NCBI RefSeq assembly: GCF_000816845.1
Contig: NZ_CP006877.1
Location: forward strand, 1,803,501 to 1,867,500
DNA: 64,000 nucleotides
Reading direction: 5' to 3'
From: Rhizobium gallicum bv. gallicum R602sp
Lineage (GTDB): Bacteria; Pseudomonadota; Alphaproteobacteria; Rhizobiales; Rhizobiaceae
Part shown: positions 21,041 through 33,346 of the stretch, one piece after another
How positions within the stretch are numbered: the first letter of the stretch is position 1
How the letters are laid out: each line of letters starts with the position of its first letter
Program-made: the position numbers and the translations under genes
The notes under the pieces: model-generated
What the model was told of the DNA's origin: nothing
Databases searched by the model: none
The model's input: only the letters and a program-made list of their open reading frames with translations

Positions 21041-23311
21041 ATGAAGCAGGATGCGGCACCGCCTGCGGCAGATAGCGATGCGGTCTCGACCGTTACCGAT
21101 CGCCGGGCGCTGTTTGCGCTGCCGGGTCTTGTCCTGGCCGGCGGCGCATTGCTCTGCGCGACGCTGACGCTCTTCATCCTGCTGGGTGTGACACCGATCG
21201 ACCCGACGACCCGCGTCGTCATCACTTCGGTCGTGGTGAATTCCTTCTTCGTGCTTGCACTGATAGCGCTGATCGGACGCGAAGTTGCGCGGTTGCTCAA
21301 AGCGCGCACCCGCGGCCGCGCCGCTGCCCGTTTGCACATCCGGATCGTCGTCCTGTTCTCGATCGTCGCCATCACGCCGGCGATCCTGGTGGCGATCTTT
21401 GCAAGTATCACGCTGAATGCGGGGCTCGACCGGTGGTTCGCGCTGCGCACGCAATCCATCGTCAGTTCATCGCGCAATATCGGCCAGGCCTACATGATGG
21501 AGAACGCCAGCTATCTGCAGGGCCAGACCATCTCCATGGCGAACGATCTGGAACGCAACCGGGTGCTTTACAACCTCGACCGCACGGGCTTCGGGGAGTT
21601 GATGACGCGTCAGGCGCGGGGCCGCGGGCTGCTCGGCGCATTCCTAGTTGAAAGCGACGGCACTGTCATCGTTCAGGCGGACATCAAGACCGAGAAGCCG
21701 TTACCAGCGATCCCGCAGGATGCCCTGCAGAAAGCCGCCGCTGGCCAGCCGACGCTCATTCCGCCGGGCGTAACCAACCTTGTCGGCGCCATCATCAAAC
21801 TCGAGCAGATTCCAAGCGCGTTCCTCTACACCGTGCGCGCCGTCGATCCGAAGGTCATGGGCGCAATGCGCATGATGGAGGAAAACGCGACGGAATACCG
21901 CTCGATGGAGGCGGGTCGCGTCTCGCTGCAGATCGCGTTCGCGGTTCTCTATATCGGTTTTGCCCTGATCGTGCTGCTTGCGGCGATCTGGACGGCTATT
22001 GCCGTTGCCGACCGGATCGTCCGCCCGATCCGCCTGCTAATCACCGCGGCCGACAGCGTGGCGTCCGGCAACATGGATATCGTCGTGCCGGTTCATGCGG
22101 TCGATGGCGACGTTGCAAACCTATCCCGCACGTTCAACAAGATGATTTCGGAAATCCGTACACAGCGTGACGAGATCCTGGAGGCGAAGGACGAGGTGGA
22201 CGACCGCCGCCGCTTCATCGAGGCCGTGCTGTCGGGTGTCACCGCCGCAGTGATAGGCGTCGAAAACGACCGGCGGATCACCATCGTCAACAGTTCTGCC
22301 GAGACGCTGATGTCGCTGCCGGCACGCGAGATGCTCGGGAAGCAGTTGAATGAAATTGCTCCCGAAGTCGATCAGGTGCTGAGCGAAGCTGCATCGCGCT
22401 ACCGCGGCGATTTCCGCAAGCAGATTGCTCTCGTGCGCGGCGGAACGGTGCGAACGCTGAGCGTGCAGGTCACGCGCGAGGAAGTTCGCGATACAAGCGA
22501 TTCCTACGTGATTACCCTCGACGACATTACCGATCTCGTGATCGCGCAACGCTCGACGGCCTGGGGCGACGTGGCAAGGCGCATCGCCCATGAGATTAAA
22601 AACCCTCTGACGCCCATCCAGCTCTCCGCCGAGCGCATCCAGCGCCGTTACGGAAAGCAGATCAATCAGGAGGATCGCACGGTCTTCGATCAATGTACCG
22701 ATACGATCATCCGGCAGGTTGGCGATATCGGCCGCATGGTGGACGAGTTTTCGGCTTTTGCGCGCATGCCCAAGCCGACGAAGGAACAGACTGATCTGCG
22801 CAATATTCTCCGCGATGCCATCTTCCTGCGTGAGATGGGCAATACGCATGTGAGCTTCCAGCAGGAATTCGGCGACAAACCGCTGGAGGGCCAGTTCGAC
22901 AGCCGCATGCTGGGTCAGGCGTTCGGAAACCTGATCAAGAATGCGGTCGAATCCATTGAGGCTGTTCCGAGCGGCGAGCGCGATCAACGGAAGGTTCTCG
23001 TCAGGGCGTCGTTGGACGAGAGCCGCGACCGCTTCACGGTCGACGTCATCGACAATGGCCGGGGACTACCGGTGGAAAACCGGCACAGCATCCTAGAGCC
23101 CTATATGACGATGCGGGAGAAGGGCACTGGCCTCGGCCTCGCTATCGTCAAGAAGATCATTGAAGAGCATGGCGGGCAGTTGGAACTGCATGATGCGCCC
23201 GCCAATTTCGACCAGGGAAGGGGGGCCATGATCCGCGTGCATCTGCCGCGTCTCGAGCCGGTTCCCGCCGCCCCGGCGCCAAATGACAAGGAAAGTGTGT
23301 ATGGCCTCTGA
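21041..23311 (+). CDS. ntrY: sensor histidine kinase NtrY
   Basis: About 756 residues from the ATG at 21041, preceded by GGAG at 10 bases; in-frame ATGs at 20972 and 20996 are alternatives. Several N-terminal membrane helices flank a periplasmic region; a HAMP segment (IVRPIRLLITAADSVASGN), a PAS domain, an H-box [18 protein letters not shown], an N-box NLIKNAVES and the G-box GTGLGLAIVKK follow. NtrY works with NtrX in nitrogen, redox and envelope control in alphaproteobacteria. It overlaps the ntrX start by 11 bases. Confidence 0.95.
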   Translation: MKQDAAPPAADSDAVSTVTDRRALFALPGLVLAGGALLCATLTLFILLGVTPIDPTTRVVITSVVVNSFFVLALIALIGREVARLLKARTRGRAAARLHIRIVVLFSIVAITPAILVAIFASITLNAGLDRWFALRTQSIVSSSRNIGQAYMMENASYLQGQTISMANDLERNRVLYNLDRTGFGELMTRQARGRGLLGAFLVESDGTVIVQADIKTEKPLPAIPQDALQKAAAGQPTLIPPGVTNLVGAIIKLEQIPSAFLYTVRAVDPKVMGAMRMMEENATEYRSMEAGRVSLQIAFAVLYIGFALIVLLAAIWTAIAVADRIVRPIRLLITAADSVASGNMDIVVPVHAVDGDVANLSRTFNKMISEIRTQRDEILEAKDEVDDRRRFIEAVLSGVTAAVIGVENDRRITIVNSSAETLMSLPAREMLGKQLNEIAPEVDQVLSEAASRYRGDFRKQIALVRGGTVRTLSVQVTREEVRDTSDSYVITLDDITDLVIAQRSTAWGDVARRIAHEIKNPLTPIQLSAERIQRRYGKQINQEDRTVFDQCTDTIIRQVGDIGRMVDEFSAFARMPKPTKEQTDLRNILRDAIFLREMGNTHVSFQQEFGDKPLEGQFDSRMLGQAFGNLIKNAVESIEAVPSGERDQRKVLVRASLDESRDRFTVDVIDNGRGLPVENRHSILEPYMTMREKGTGLGLAIVKKIIEEHGGQLELHDAPANFDQGRGAMIRVHLPRLEPVPAAPAPNDKESVYGL

Positions 23312-24665
23312 TATTCTCGTCGTCGATGATGAGCATGATATTCGCGAGATCGTCTCCGGCATCCTCTCTGATGAAGGACACGAGACGCGTACCGCGCATG
23401 ACAGCGACAGCGCGCTCGCCGCGATTTCCGATCGCGCGCCGCGCTTGATTTTCCTGGATATCTGGATGCAGGGCAGCAAGCTCGACGGTCTCTCATTGCT
23501 GGACGAGATTAAGACGCGCCATCCCGACATACCGGTTGTCATGATTTCGGGCCACGGCAATATCGAAACGGCTGTTTCCGCCATCAAACGCGGCGCCTTC
23601 GATTTCATCGAAAAGCCCTTCAAGGCTGATCGCCTGATCCTGATTGCCGAACGCGCGCTGGAAAACTCGAAGCTGAAGCGGGAGGTATCCGAGCTGAAGC
23701 GGCGCGCAGGCGACGCCGTCGAACTGATCGGCACGTCCGTCGCGGTCTCGCAGCTTCGCCAGACGATCGAAAAGGTCGCGCCGACCAACAGCCGCATCAT
23801 GATCTTCGGCGCATCTGGCTCCGGAAAGGAGCTGGTGGCGCGGATGATCCACAAGAAGTCGGCGCGCGCCAACGGACCGTTCGTGGCCTTGAACGCTGCG
23901 AACATTACGCCGGACCGCATGGAAGTCGCCCTCTTCGGGACGGAAGGCTCCCCTGGCCAATCGCGCAAGACCGGGGCGCTGGAAGAAGCCCACCGCGGCA
24001 TACTCTATCTTGATGAAGTCGGCGAAATGCCGCGCGAGACGCAGAACAAGATCCTGCGCGTGCTTGTCGACCAGCAGTTCGAGCGCGTCGGCGGATCGAA
24101 GCGCGTGAAGGTGGATGTCCGTATCATCTCTTCGACGGCTTACAATCTGGAAAGCCGCATCGCCGAGGGCTGGTTCCGCGAGGATCTTTACCATCGCCTC
24201 GCCGTCGTCCCCGTTCGCGTACCGGCATTGGCGGAACGCCGGGAGGACATCCCGTTCCTTGTCGATCAGTTGATGCGCCAGATTTCCGAGCAGGCGGGCA
24301 TCCGCCTGCGCCGTATCGGCGACGATGCAATGGCGGTGCTGCAGGCTCATGACTGGCCAGGCAACATCCGACAGCTGCGCAACAATATCGAACGGCTGAT
24401 GATCCTTGCACGCTCGGATGGTCCGGATGCGCCGATCACAGCCGACATGCTGCCGACGGACCTCGGCGACATGCTGCCCAAGGTGTCCGCTAAGAACGAC
24501 TACCACATCATGACGCTTCCGCTGCGCGAAGCCCGCGAGATGTTCGAGAAGGATTATCTGATCGCGCAGATCAACCGCTTCGGCGGCAATATCTCGCGCA
24601 CCGCGGAATTCGTCGGGATGGAGCGCTCGGCGCTTCATCGTAAGCTGAAGTCGCTCGGCGTCTGA
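23301..24665 (+). CDS. ntrX: response regulator NtrX
   Basis: 454 residues from the ATG at 23301, inside the end of ntrY. Receiver domain with the Asp in LIFLDIWMQGSKLDG; AAA+ domain with Walker A FGASGSGKELVARMIH and Walker B ILYLDEVGEMP; C-terminal Fis-type helix-turn-helix ISRTAEFVGMERSALHRKL. Unlike NtrC, the GAFTGA loop that contacts sigma-54 is replaced by GSPGQSRKTG, so it probably regulates without RpoN. A hairpin terminator follows the stop. Confidence 0.96.
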   Translation: MASDILVVDDEHDIREIVSGILSDEGHETRTAHDSDSALAAISDRAPRLIFLDIWMQGSKLDGLSLLDEIKTRHPDIPVVMISGHGNIETAVSAIKRGAFDFIEKPFKADRLILIAERALENSKLKREVSELKRRAGDAVELIGTSVAVSQLRQTIEKVAPTNSRIMIFGASGSGKELVARMIHKKSARANGPFVALNAANITPDRMEVALFGTEGSPGQSRKTGALEEAHRGILYLDEVGEMPRETQNKILRVLVDQQFERVGGSKRVKVDVRIISSTAYNLESRIAEGWFREDLYHRLAVVPVRVPALAERREDIPFLVDQLMRQISEQAGIRLRRIGDDAMAVLQAHDWPGNIRQLRNNIERLMILARSDGPDAPITADMLPTDLGDMLPKVSAKNDYHIMTLPLREAREMFEKDYLIAQINRFGGNISRTAEFVGMERSALHRKLKSLGV

Positions 24666-24670
24666 CTGCT

Positions 24671-24696
24671 CCGGCGCAATTTTCTGCGCCGGTTTC
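24671..24696 (+). terminator. terminator after ntrX
   Basis: Perfect 8-bp arms CCGGCGCA and TGCGCCGG around ATTTTC, then TTTCCC. It marks the likely end of the ntr operon. Confidence 0.75.
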
Positions 24697-24726
24697 CCAT
24701 TTCATTGCCTTGGATGCAGGTTTTCC

Positions 24727-25590
24727 ATGCCGAGAATTTCCTATGTAAATGGCCGCTACGTGCCGCACGCCGATGCGATGGTACATATCGAAGACCGCGG
24801 CTACCAGTTCGCGGACGGCGTCTACGAGGTCTGCGAAATACGTCACGGCTACATCGTTGATATCACGCGCCATCTCGACCGCTTGAACCGCTCGCTTGGC
24901 GAGTTGCGTATTACCTGGCCGATGAGCCGCCAGGCGATGATCCATGTGATTCGTGAAACGGCGCGCCGCAACAAGGTACGCAACGGCCTGTTCTATCTGC
25001 AGGTGACGCGCGGCGTGGCGCGCCGCGACCATGTCTTTCCGGCCGAAGGCACCAAGCCTTCGCTGGTCATCACGGCCAAAAGCACCGATCCCGCGGTCAT
25101 CGCGAAGAAAAACGCAAACGGCATCAAGGCGATCACCGTTCCGGACAATCGGTGGGATCGGGTTGATATCAAGACGGTCGGTCTTCTTTCGAATGCCCTG
25201 GTCCGCCAGCAGGCGAAGGAAGCCGGCGCCCAGGAGGCCATCTATGTCGATGCCAACGGCTGCGTGAAAGAAGGTGCCGCGACGAATGTCTGGATGGTCG
25301 ACGCCGACGGCACCTTGATCACGCGCCCTGCCGAACATGGTATTCTGCGCGGCATCACGCGCACGACGCTGATGGATGTCGCGGAGAAGCTTGACCTCAG
25401 GATCGCCGAGCGGAACTTCACCGTCGCCGAAATGCTGGCGGCACGCGAGGTCTTCATCACGGCCGCCACAAGCATTTGTTTTCCCGTCGTTTCCATCGAC
25501 GGGCAGACAATTGCCAACGGTCATCCCGGCACGATCTCGCAGAATATTCGAGAAGCCTTTTTCGACGTTGCGGAAAAGATTGCGATTTGA
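24727..25590 (+). CDS. dat: D-amino-acid transaminase
   Basis: 287-residue class IV PLP aminotransferase. The likely Schiff-base lysine is Lys149 in WDRVDIKTVGLLSN. The opening ISYVNGRYVPHADAMVHIEDRGYQFADGVYEV and the KEGAATNVW and ITRTTLMD blocks fit D-alanine aminotransferase better than branched-chain IlvE. It interconverts D-alanine and D-glutamate for peptidoglycan, or degrades D-amino acids. It sits between the ntrX terminator and hfq. Confidence 0.85.
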   Translation: MPRISYVNGRYVPHADAMVHIEDRGYQFADGVYEVCEIRHGYIVDITRHLDRLNRSLGELRITWPMSRQAMIHVIRETARRNKVRNGLFYLQVTRGVARRDHVFPAEGTKPSLVITAKSTDPAVIAKKNANGIKAITVPDNRWDRVDIKTVGLLSNALVRQQAKEAGAQEAIYVDANGCVKEGAATNVWMVDADGTLITRPAEHGILRGITRTTLMDVAEKLDLRIAERNFTVAEMLAAREVFITAATSICFPVVSIDGQTIANGHPGTISQNIREAFFDVAEKIAI

Positions 25591-25700
25591 TACCAAGATT
25601 TGCTGGACGGAAGGGATGAGGGTTACCCTCCGTCTTTCAGGAGAGGTTGATTAATATTCACCGGCCAGGTCAAGCCGGCAATAAAGAAAGAAGCGGCGCG

Positions 25701-25943
25701 ATGGCGGAACGTTCTCAGAATTTGCAGGACTTATTTCTCAATACTGTTCGCAAACAAAAGATTTCTCTCACAATTTTTCTCATTAACGGCGTAAAGCTCA
25801 CGGGCGTTGTCACTTCTTTCGACAATTTCTGCGTTCTTCTTCGCCGTGACGGCCATTCGCAACTCGTGTATAAACACGCGATCTCAACGATCATGCCGGG
25901 TCAGCCCATGCAGATGTTCGAGAGCGAAGAAGCAGCGTCCTAA
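25701..25943 (+). CDS. hfq: RNA chaperone Hfq
   Basis: 80 residues from the ATG at 25701; an upstream in-frame ATG adds 18 unsupported residues. Sm1 motif ([20 protein letters not shown]) and Sm2 motif (YKHAIST) are intact, with the NLQDLFLN start and the usual short acidic tail. Binds small RNAs and mRNAs as a hexamer; in rhizobia it is needed for NifA expression (known as NrfA). Followed by hflX after 77 bases. Confidence 0.97.
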
Positions 25944-26020
25944 CAAGGTCAGCAGTCATTTCGACACGCGATACCAGGAATGATTCCATCATCCCGGAGG
26001 CTCAGAGACTTCGGGATGAT

Positions 26021-27346
26021 ATGCGGGCAACCGTCGTCGTGCCTGTGCTCAAGCAGGCGCGGAGCAGGAGTACGCCCATCGAAGGAGCTGCGACCCGCTC
26101 GCCGGAAAGCCGCCTTGAGGAAGCGACTGGTCTCGCTGAGGCAATCGATCTGGATGTGGTCAACGGCGCGATCGTACCGATCTCCGACCCGCGTCCGGCT
26201 ACGCTGCTCGGCACCGGCAAGATCGAGGACATCAAGGCGCAGCTCGATGAGCATGATTCCGGCCTGGTGATCGTCGATCACCCGCTGACGCCGGTGCAGC
26301 AGCGCAATCTCGAGAAGGAGTGGAATGCCAAGGTCATCGACCGCACGGGCCTGATTTTGGAAATCTTCGGCCGCCGCGCCTCCACGAAGGAAGGCACGCT
26401 GCAGGTCGACCTTGCGCATCTGAACTATCAGAAGGGCCGTCTGGTCCGCAGCTGGACCCACCTCGAACGCCAGCGCGGCGGCGGCGGCTTCATGGGTGGC
26501 CCGGGCGAAACGCAGATTGAAGCCGACCGCCGTCTGCTGCAGGATCGGATCATCAAGCTGGAGCGCGAGCTGGAGCAGGTCGTCCGCACCCGGCAGCTGC
26601 ACCGGGCCAAGCGCAAGAAGGTGCCGCATCCGATCGTGGCACTTGTGGGCTACACCAACGCCGGCAAGTCGACGCTCTTCAACCGCATCACCGGCGCAGG
26701 CGTGCTCGCGGAGGACATGCTCTTCGCCACGCTCGACCCGACGCTTCGCCGCATGAAGCTTCCGCATGGCCGGACCGTTATCCTGTCCGACACCGTCGGC
26801 TTTATCTCCGACCTGCCGACGCATCTCGTCGCCGCCTTCCGCGCAACGCTTGAAGAGGTGCTGGAATCCGATCTGATCCTCCACGTCCGCGATATGTCGG
26901 ATGCAGACAATCAGGCGCAGAGCGCAGACGTGATGCGCATCCTGAAAGATCTCGGTATCGACGAGGCTGAAGGGGCACGACGCATCGTCGAAGTCTGGAA
27001 CAAGATCGACCGTCTCGAACCGGAAACGCATGATGCGATTGTGCAGAAGGTTGCGGGCGCCGAAAACGTGGTCGCTGTTTCGGCCATCAGCGGCGAGGGC
27101 ATCGATCACCTGATGCAAGAAATCAGCAAGCGCCTTTCCGGGGTGATGACCGCGACGACGATCAAGCTGCCTTTGGGCAAGCTGGCGCTGCTACCCTGGC
27201 TTTACGAACATTCGATCGTCGACGGCCGCGAAGACAATGAAGACGGCACGGTGACGCTCGACGTAAGGCTCGCCGAAAGCGAAGCCGCCGAATTGGAACG
27301 GCGCATGGGCGACGGCCCGAAGCCGCAGAAGGAAGACTGGGAATAG
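26021..27346 (+). CDS. hflX: ribosome-associated GTPase HflX
   Basis: 441 residues. N-terminal HflX domain with the glycine-rich RQRGGGGFMGGPGETQ linker, a short coiled coil, then the G domain: G1 GYTNAGKST, G3 DTVGF, G4 NKID and the G5-like SAISGEG. HflX splits stalled 70S ribosomes under heat or antibiotic stress. The hfq-hflX pairing is conserved across proteobacteria. Confidence 0.96.
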   Translation: MRATVVVPVLKQARSRSTPIEGAATRSPESRLEEATGLAEAIDLDVVNGAIVPISDPRPATLLGTGKIEDIKAQLDEHDSGLVIVDHPLTPVQQRNLEKEWNAKVIDRTGLILEIFGRRASTKEGTLQVDLAHLNYQKGRLVRSWTHLERQRGGGGFMGGPGETQIEADRRLLQDRIIKLERELEQVVRTRQLHRAKRKKVPHPIVALVGYTNAGKSTLFNRITGAGVLAEDMLFATLDPTLRRMKLPHGRTVILSDTVGFISDLPTHLVAAFRATLEEVLESDLILHVRDMSDADNQAQSADVMRILKDLGIDEAEGARRIVEVWNKIDRLEPETHDAIVQKVAGAENVVAVSAISGEGIDHLMQEISKRLSGVMTATTIKLPLGKLALLPWLYEHSIVDGREDNEDGTVTLDVRLAESEAAELERRMGDGPKPQKEDWE

Positions 27347-27671
27347 CAAGCCCCTGACCGCTTCAAAGCACATTCGGAACCCGGCGTCCGTTGCGGATGA
27401 AAAGACGGTCGGCACAGAAGCTGTCGCTGTTTGACGTCGCCTCGCCCCCCTTTCTCATCCCCATGCCTGGCGCAGGGATCCAGCGCTCAAGTCCTTGGGT
27501 GCAGGCAACTTTTCTCGCGGAGGCTGGCTTCCTGTGAGGCGAGCATGGGATGGACGCTGACGGCAGCAACGGCGACCTGCGGGGAGGAGATCCTTCGCGG
27601 CCCTGTGGCTTCGCCTTCAGGCACCTATGCCGAAGGCGACAGATTCGACGAATGAGCGCCGACCTTCGACG
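27347..27671. other. 325-base intergenic region holding repeat remnants
   Basis: Lies between convergent hflX and mazG. No gene is supported. It contains an imperfect inverted-repeat element and, closer to mazG, a second degenerate repeat (about 27585-27640) that on the minus strand carries GGTGCC, GGCGAAGCC and CGAAGGATC, words of a common rhizobial dispersed repeat. Confidence 0.6.
27453..27552. repeat. degenerate palindromic rhizobial repeat
   Basis: The left part (CTCATCCCCATGCC..CAGGGATCCAGC) and the right part (GGCTGG..TCCTGTGAGG..GAGCATGGGATGG) are imperfect inverted copies of each other, with CAAGTCCTTGGG in the centre. This matches the layout of the widespread rhizobial intergenic element that begins near CATCCCTGTG and contains AAGTCCTTGGG. 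Identification is from memory of that family. Confidence 0.6.
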
Positions 27672-28511
27672 CTAGCCCCCCGCGACTGCCCGCTCGATCG
27701 CCTTGGCGGCCTGCCAGATTTCCTCCATGCGCTCAAGCGTTGCCGCCTCAAGCGTTTCGCCATCTGCTTCAAGTGTTTTCTCGATGTGATTGAATCGGCG
27801 CCTGAATTTCGTGTTCGTGCCGCGAAGCGCCTGCTCGGGATCGGCCTGTACATGCCGGCCGATATTGGCAATGGCGAAGATCAGGTCGCCGAGTTCATCG
27901 CTGACCTTCGCGTGATTTCCCTCCTTGAGTGCGGCACGAAGCTCGCCGATCTCTTCCTCTATCTTGTCGAGGATGGGCTCTGGCGCCGACCAGTCGAAGC
28001 CGACCTTTGCGGCGCGTTCCTGCAGTTTCAGCGCTTCTGTAAGCGCGGGGAAGCTCCGCTGCACGGAGCCAAGAAAGCCTGCCCTGAAATCTTCGGAAAC
28101 GCCGCGCCTTGCGCGCCTTTCGGCGCGCTCGTGTTTCTCCGCCTGCTTGATCTCGTCCCACTGCTTCTTGACGAGTTCCGGCGTGTCGGCATCGGATCGC
28201 GCGAAGACATGCGGGTGGCGGCGGATCATCTTGCGCGTTATGGCTTCGACGACGTCGCCGAAGGTGAATTCGCCGGCTTCCTCGGCCATGCGGGCATGGA
28301 AGACGACCTGCAGCAGCAGGTCGCCAAGTTCCTCGCAAAGGTCGTCCATGTCGTTGCGTTCGATCGCATCGGAAACCTCGTAGGCTTCCTCGATCGTATA
28401 GGGCTTGATCGTTTCGAAGGTCTGGACGATGTCCCAGGGGCAGCCGGTTTTGGGATCGCGCAGTGCCGCCATGATCTCGATCAGGCGCGAAATATCTTTT
28501 GAAGCTTCCAT
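27672..28511 (-). CDS. mazG: nucleoside triphosphate pyrophosphohydrolase MazG
   Basis: 279 residues, the two-domain form. The first all-alpha domain shows GCPWDIVQTFETIKPYTIEEAYEVSDAI and the metal-binding EELGDLLLQVVFHA; the second repeats the pattern with ELGDLIFAIANIGRH. It hydrolyses NTPs to NMP and pyrophosphate, cleaning up aberrant nucleotides and lowering ppGpp in some bacteria. It starts 6 bases after the stop of the deaminase gene, so the two form an operon. Confidence 0.95.
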   Translation of the reverse strand: MEASKDISRLIEIMAALRDPKTGCPWDIVQTFETIKPYTIEEAYEVSDAIERNDMDDLCEELGDLLLQVVFHARMAEEAGEFTFGDVVEAITRKMIRRHPHVFARSDADTPELVKKQWDEIKQAEKHERAERRARRGVSEDFRAGFLGSVQRSFPALTEALKLQERAAKVGFDWSAPEPILDKIEEEIGELRAALKEGNHAKVSDELGDLIFAIANIGRHVQADPEQALRGTNTKFRRRFNHIEKTLEADGETLEAATLERMEEIWQAAKAIERAVAGG

Positions 28512-28517
28512 GATATC

Positions 28518-29105
<588 letters not shown>

Positions 29106-29354
29106 AGTGTTCTCCTGTTTCGAGCAGTTTACCGGTTGCCGCCGGGAAGCGGAATGCATGATCGCGCCGAATCTGGGCATTTGTCACCAGCTTATGATGC
29201 GCTGCAGCAGCATTTTCAAACGACCGGGCGACTTTTCTCAAATCCTTGAGATGGCGAGCAAAAGAATACGCACTCAGCGGGGCTTTCGAATTTCTGTTTC
29301 TTCAATCCGTTGACCGTAAAAGGCATAGTCGGCCAACTTCGAAGTGGAATGATA

Positions 29355-30791
<1,437 letters not shown>

Positions 30792-30793
30792 AC

Positions 30794-31108
30794 ATGGTCG
30801 ACAAGGTTCTGACCGCCAACAGGCTGACGGACGGCGTGGCGGTCTGGCTTAACGCCGGCGGCGAATGGGTAACCTCGCTGCAGGATGCGCTCATCGCCCG
30901 CCATGCCGAGGCCGTGACGGCTTTGGAAGAGATCGGCAAGAAATCCTATGCCGACAACAAGGTCGTTGACGTTGCCGTCATCGAAGTTCAGGAAGCCAAC
31001 GGAGTTCTATGGCCGCTTCGCCTCCGCGAGCGCATCCGCGCCCAGGGCCCGACCATGGAATATGCGCCGGGCTACAAGCCGGCCGATCCCGAATTCATTG
31101 CAGTCTGA
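30794..31108 (+). CDS. DUF2849 domain protein
   Basis: 104 residues, cytosolic, no cysteines in the core. It belongs to DUF2849, a family found almost only between cysG and cysI in alphaproteobacteria. Role unknown; the fixed place suggests help in siroheme delivery or sulfite reductase assembly (inference). Starts 2 bases after cysG and ends 8 bases before cysI. Confidence 0.88.
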   Translation: MVDKVLTANRLTDGVAVWLNAGGEWVTSLQDALIARHAEAVTALEEIGKKSYADNKVVDVAVIEVQEANGVLWPLRLRERIRAQGPTMEYAPGYKPADPEFIAV

Positions 31109-31116
31109 GGAAGCTG

Positions 31117-32787
<1,671 letters not shown>

Positions 32788-32797
32788 GGAGGGGATG

Positions 32798-33310
32798 ATG
32801 ACGAAGATTTGGAGAGAAACCGGTTTCGTCGCCAACGATCCCTGGGTGATCGAGAGCGATGAGGTGAAAGCGACCGAAGATCAAAAGCCTCTGCTCGGCC
32901 TCGACGAGTTGATCGCCACGGCCGGAGAGAGCAACGATGTCGGCCTTGGTGTGCTCATCAAGCCCGCCGACGACGTGCGCAAGCTCGAGCCTTACCTCGA
33001 TCGCCTCGATATCGTCGCTGTTGCTTTTCCGGCATTCAGCGACGGCCGTGCCTTCAGCCATGCTTCGCTGCTGCGCGAGCGACTGGGTTATGCCAACGAA
33101 TTGCGGGCGGTAGGCGATGTGCTAATCGACCAGATCCCGTTGATGCTGCGCGTCGGGATCGACAGCTTCGCCGTGACCAATGAAACGGCGCTCAAGCGCC
33201 TTTCCGAAAATCGGCTGCCCGGAATTCCGCATCATTATCAGCCGGCTGTGCGTGACGCGGACGTCGGCAGGGGCTATAGTTGGCGCCGTCAGGCGAAGCC
33301 GGCGGCATAA
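32798..33310 (+). CDS. DUF934 domain protein
   Basis: 170 residues from the second of two ATGs, five bases after AAGGAGG. DUF934 is a conserved partner of CysI in proteobacteria; the motifs GVLIKPADDVRKLEPYL and AFPAFSDGRAFSHASLLRER are typical. Sometimes described as an oxidoreductase, but no catalytic residues are known. Ten bases after cysI, hence the same operon; likely a helper of sulfite reduction. Confidence 0.88.
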   Translation: MTKIWRETGFVANDPWVIESDEVKATEDQKPLLGLDELIATAGESNDVGLGVLIKPADDVRKLEPYLDRLDIVAVAFPAFSDGRAFSHASLLRERLGYANELRAVGDVLIDQIPLMLRVGIDSFAVTNETALKRLSENRLPGIPHHYQPAVRDADVGRGYSWRRQAKPAA

Positions 33311-33346
33311 TGCCGGTTCGCCGTTTCTGATGACGGAAGCGATGCA

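Noticed and set aside
27360..27380. EcfG-like GGAAC...CGTT downstream of hflX
   Set aside because: The two boxes are only 8 bases apart and no gene follows in that direction.
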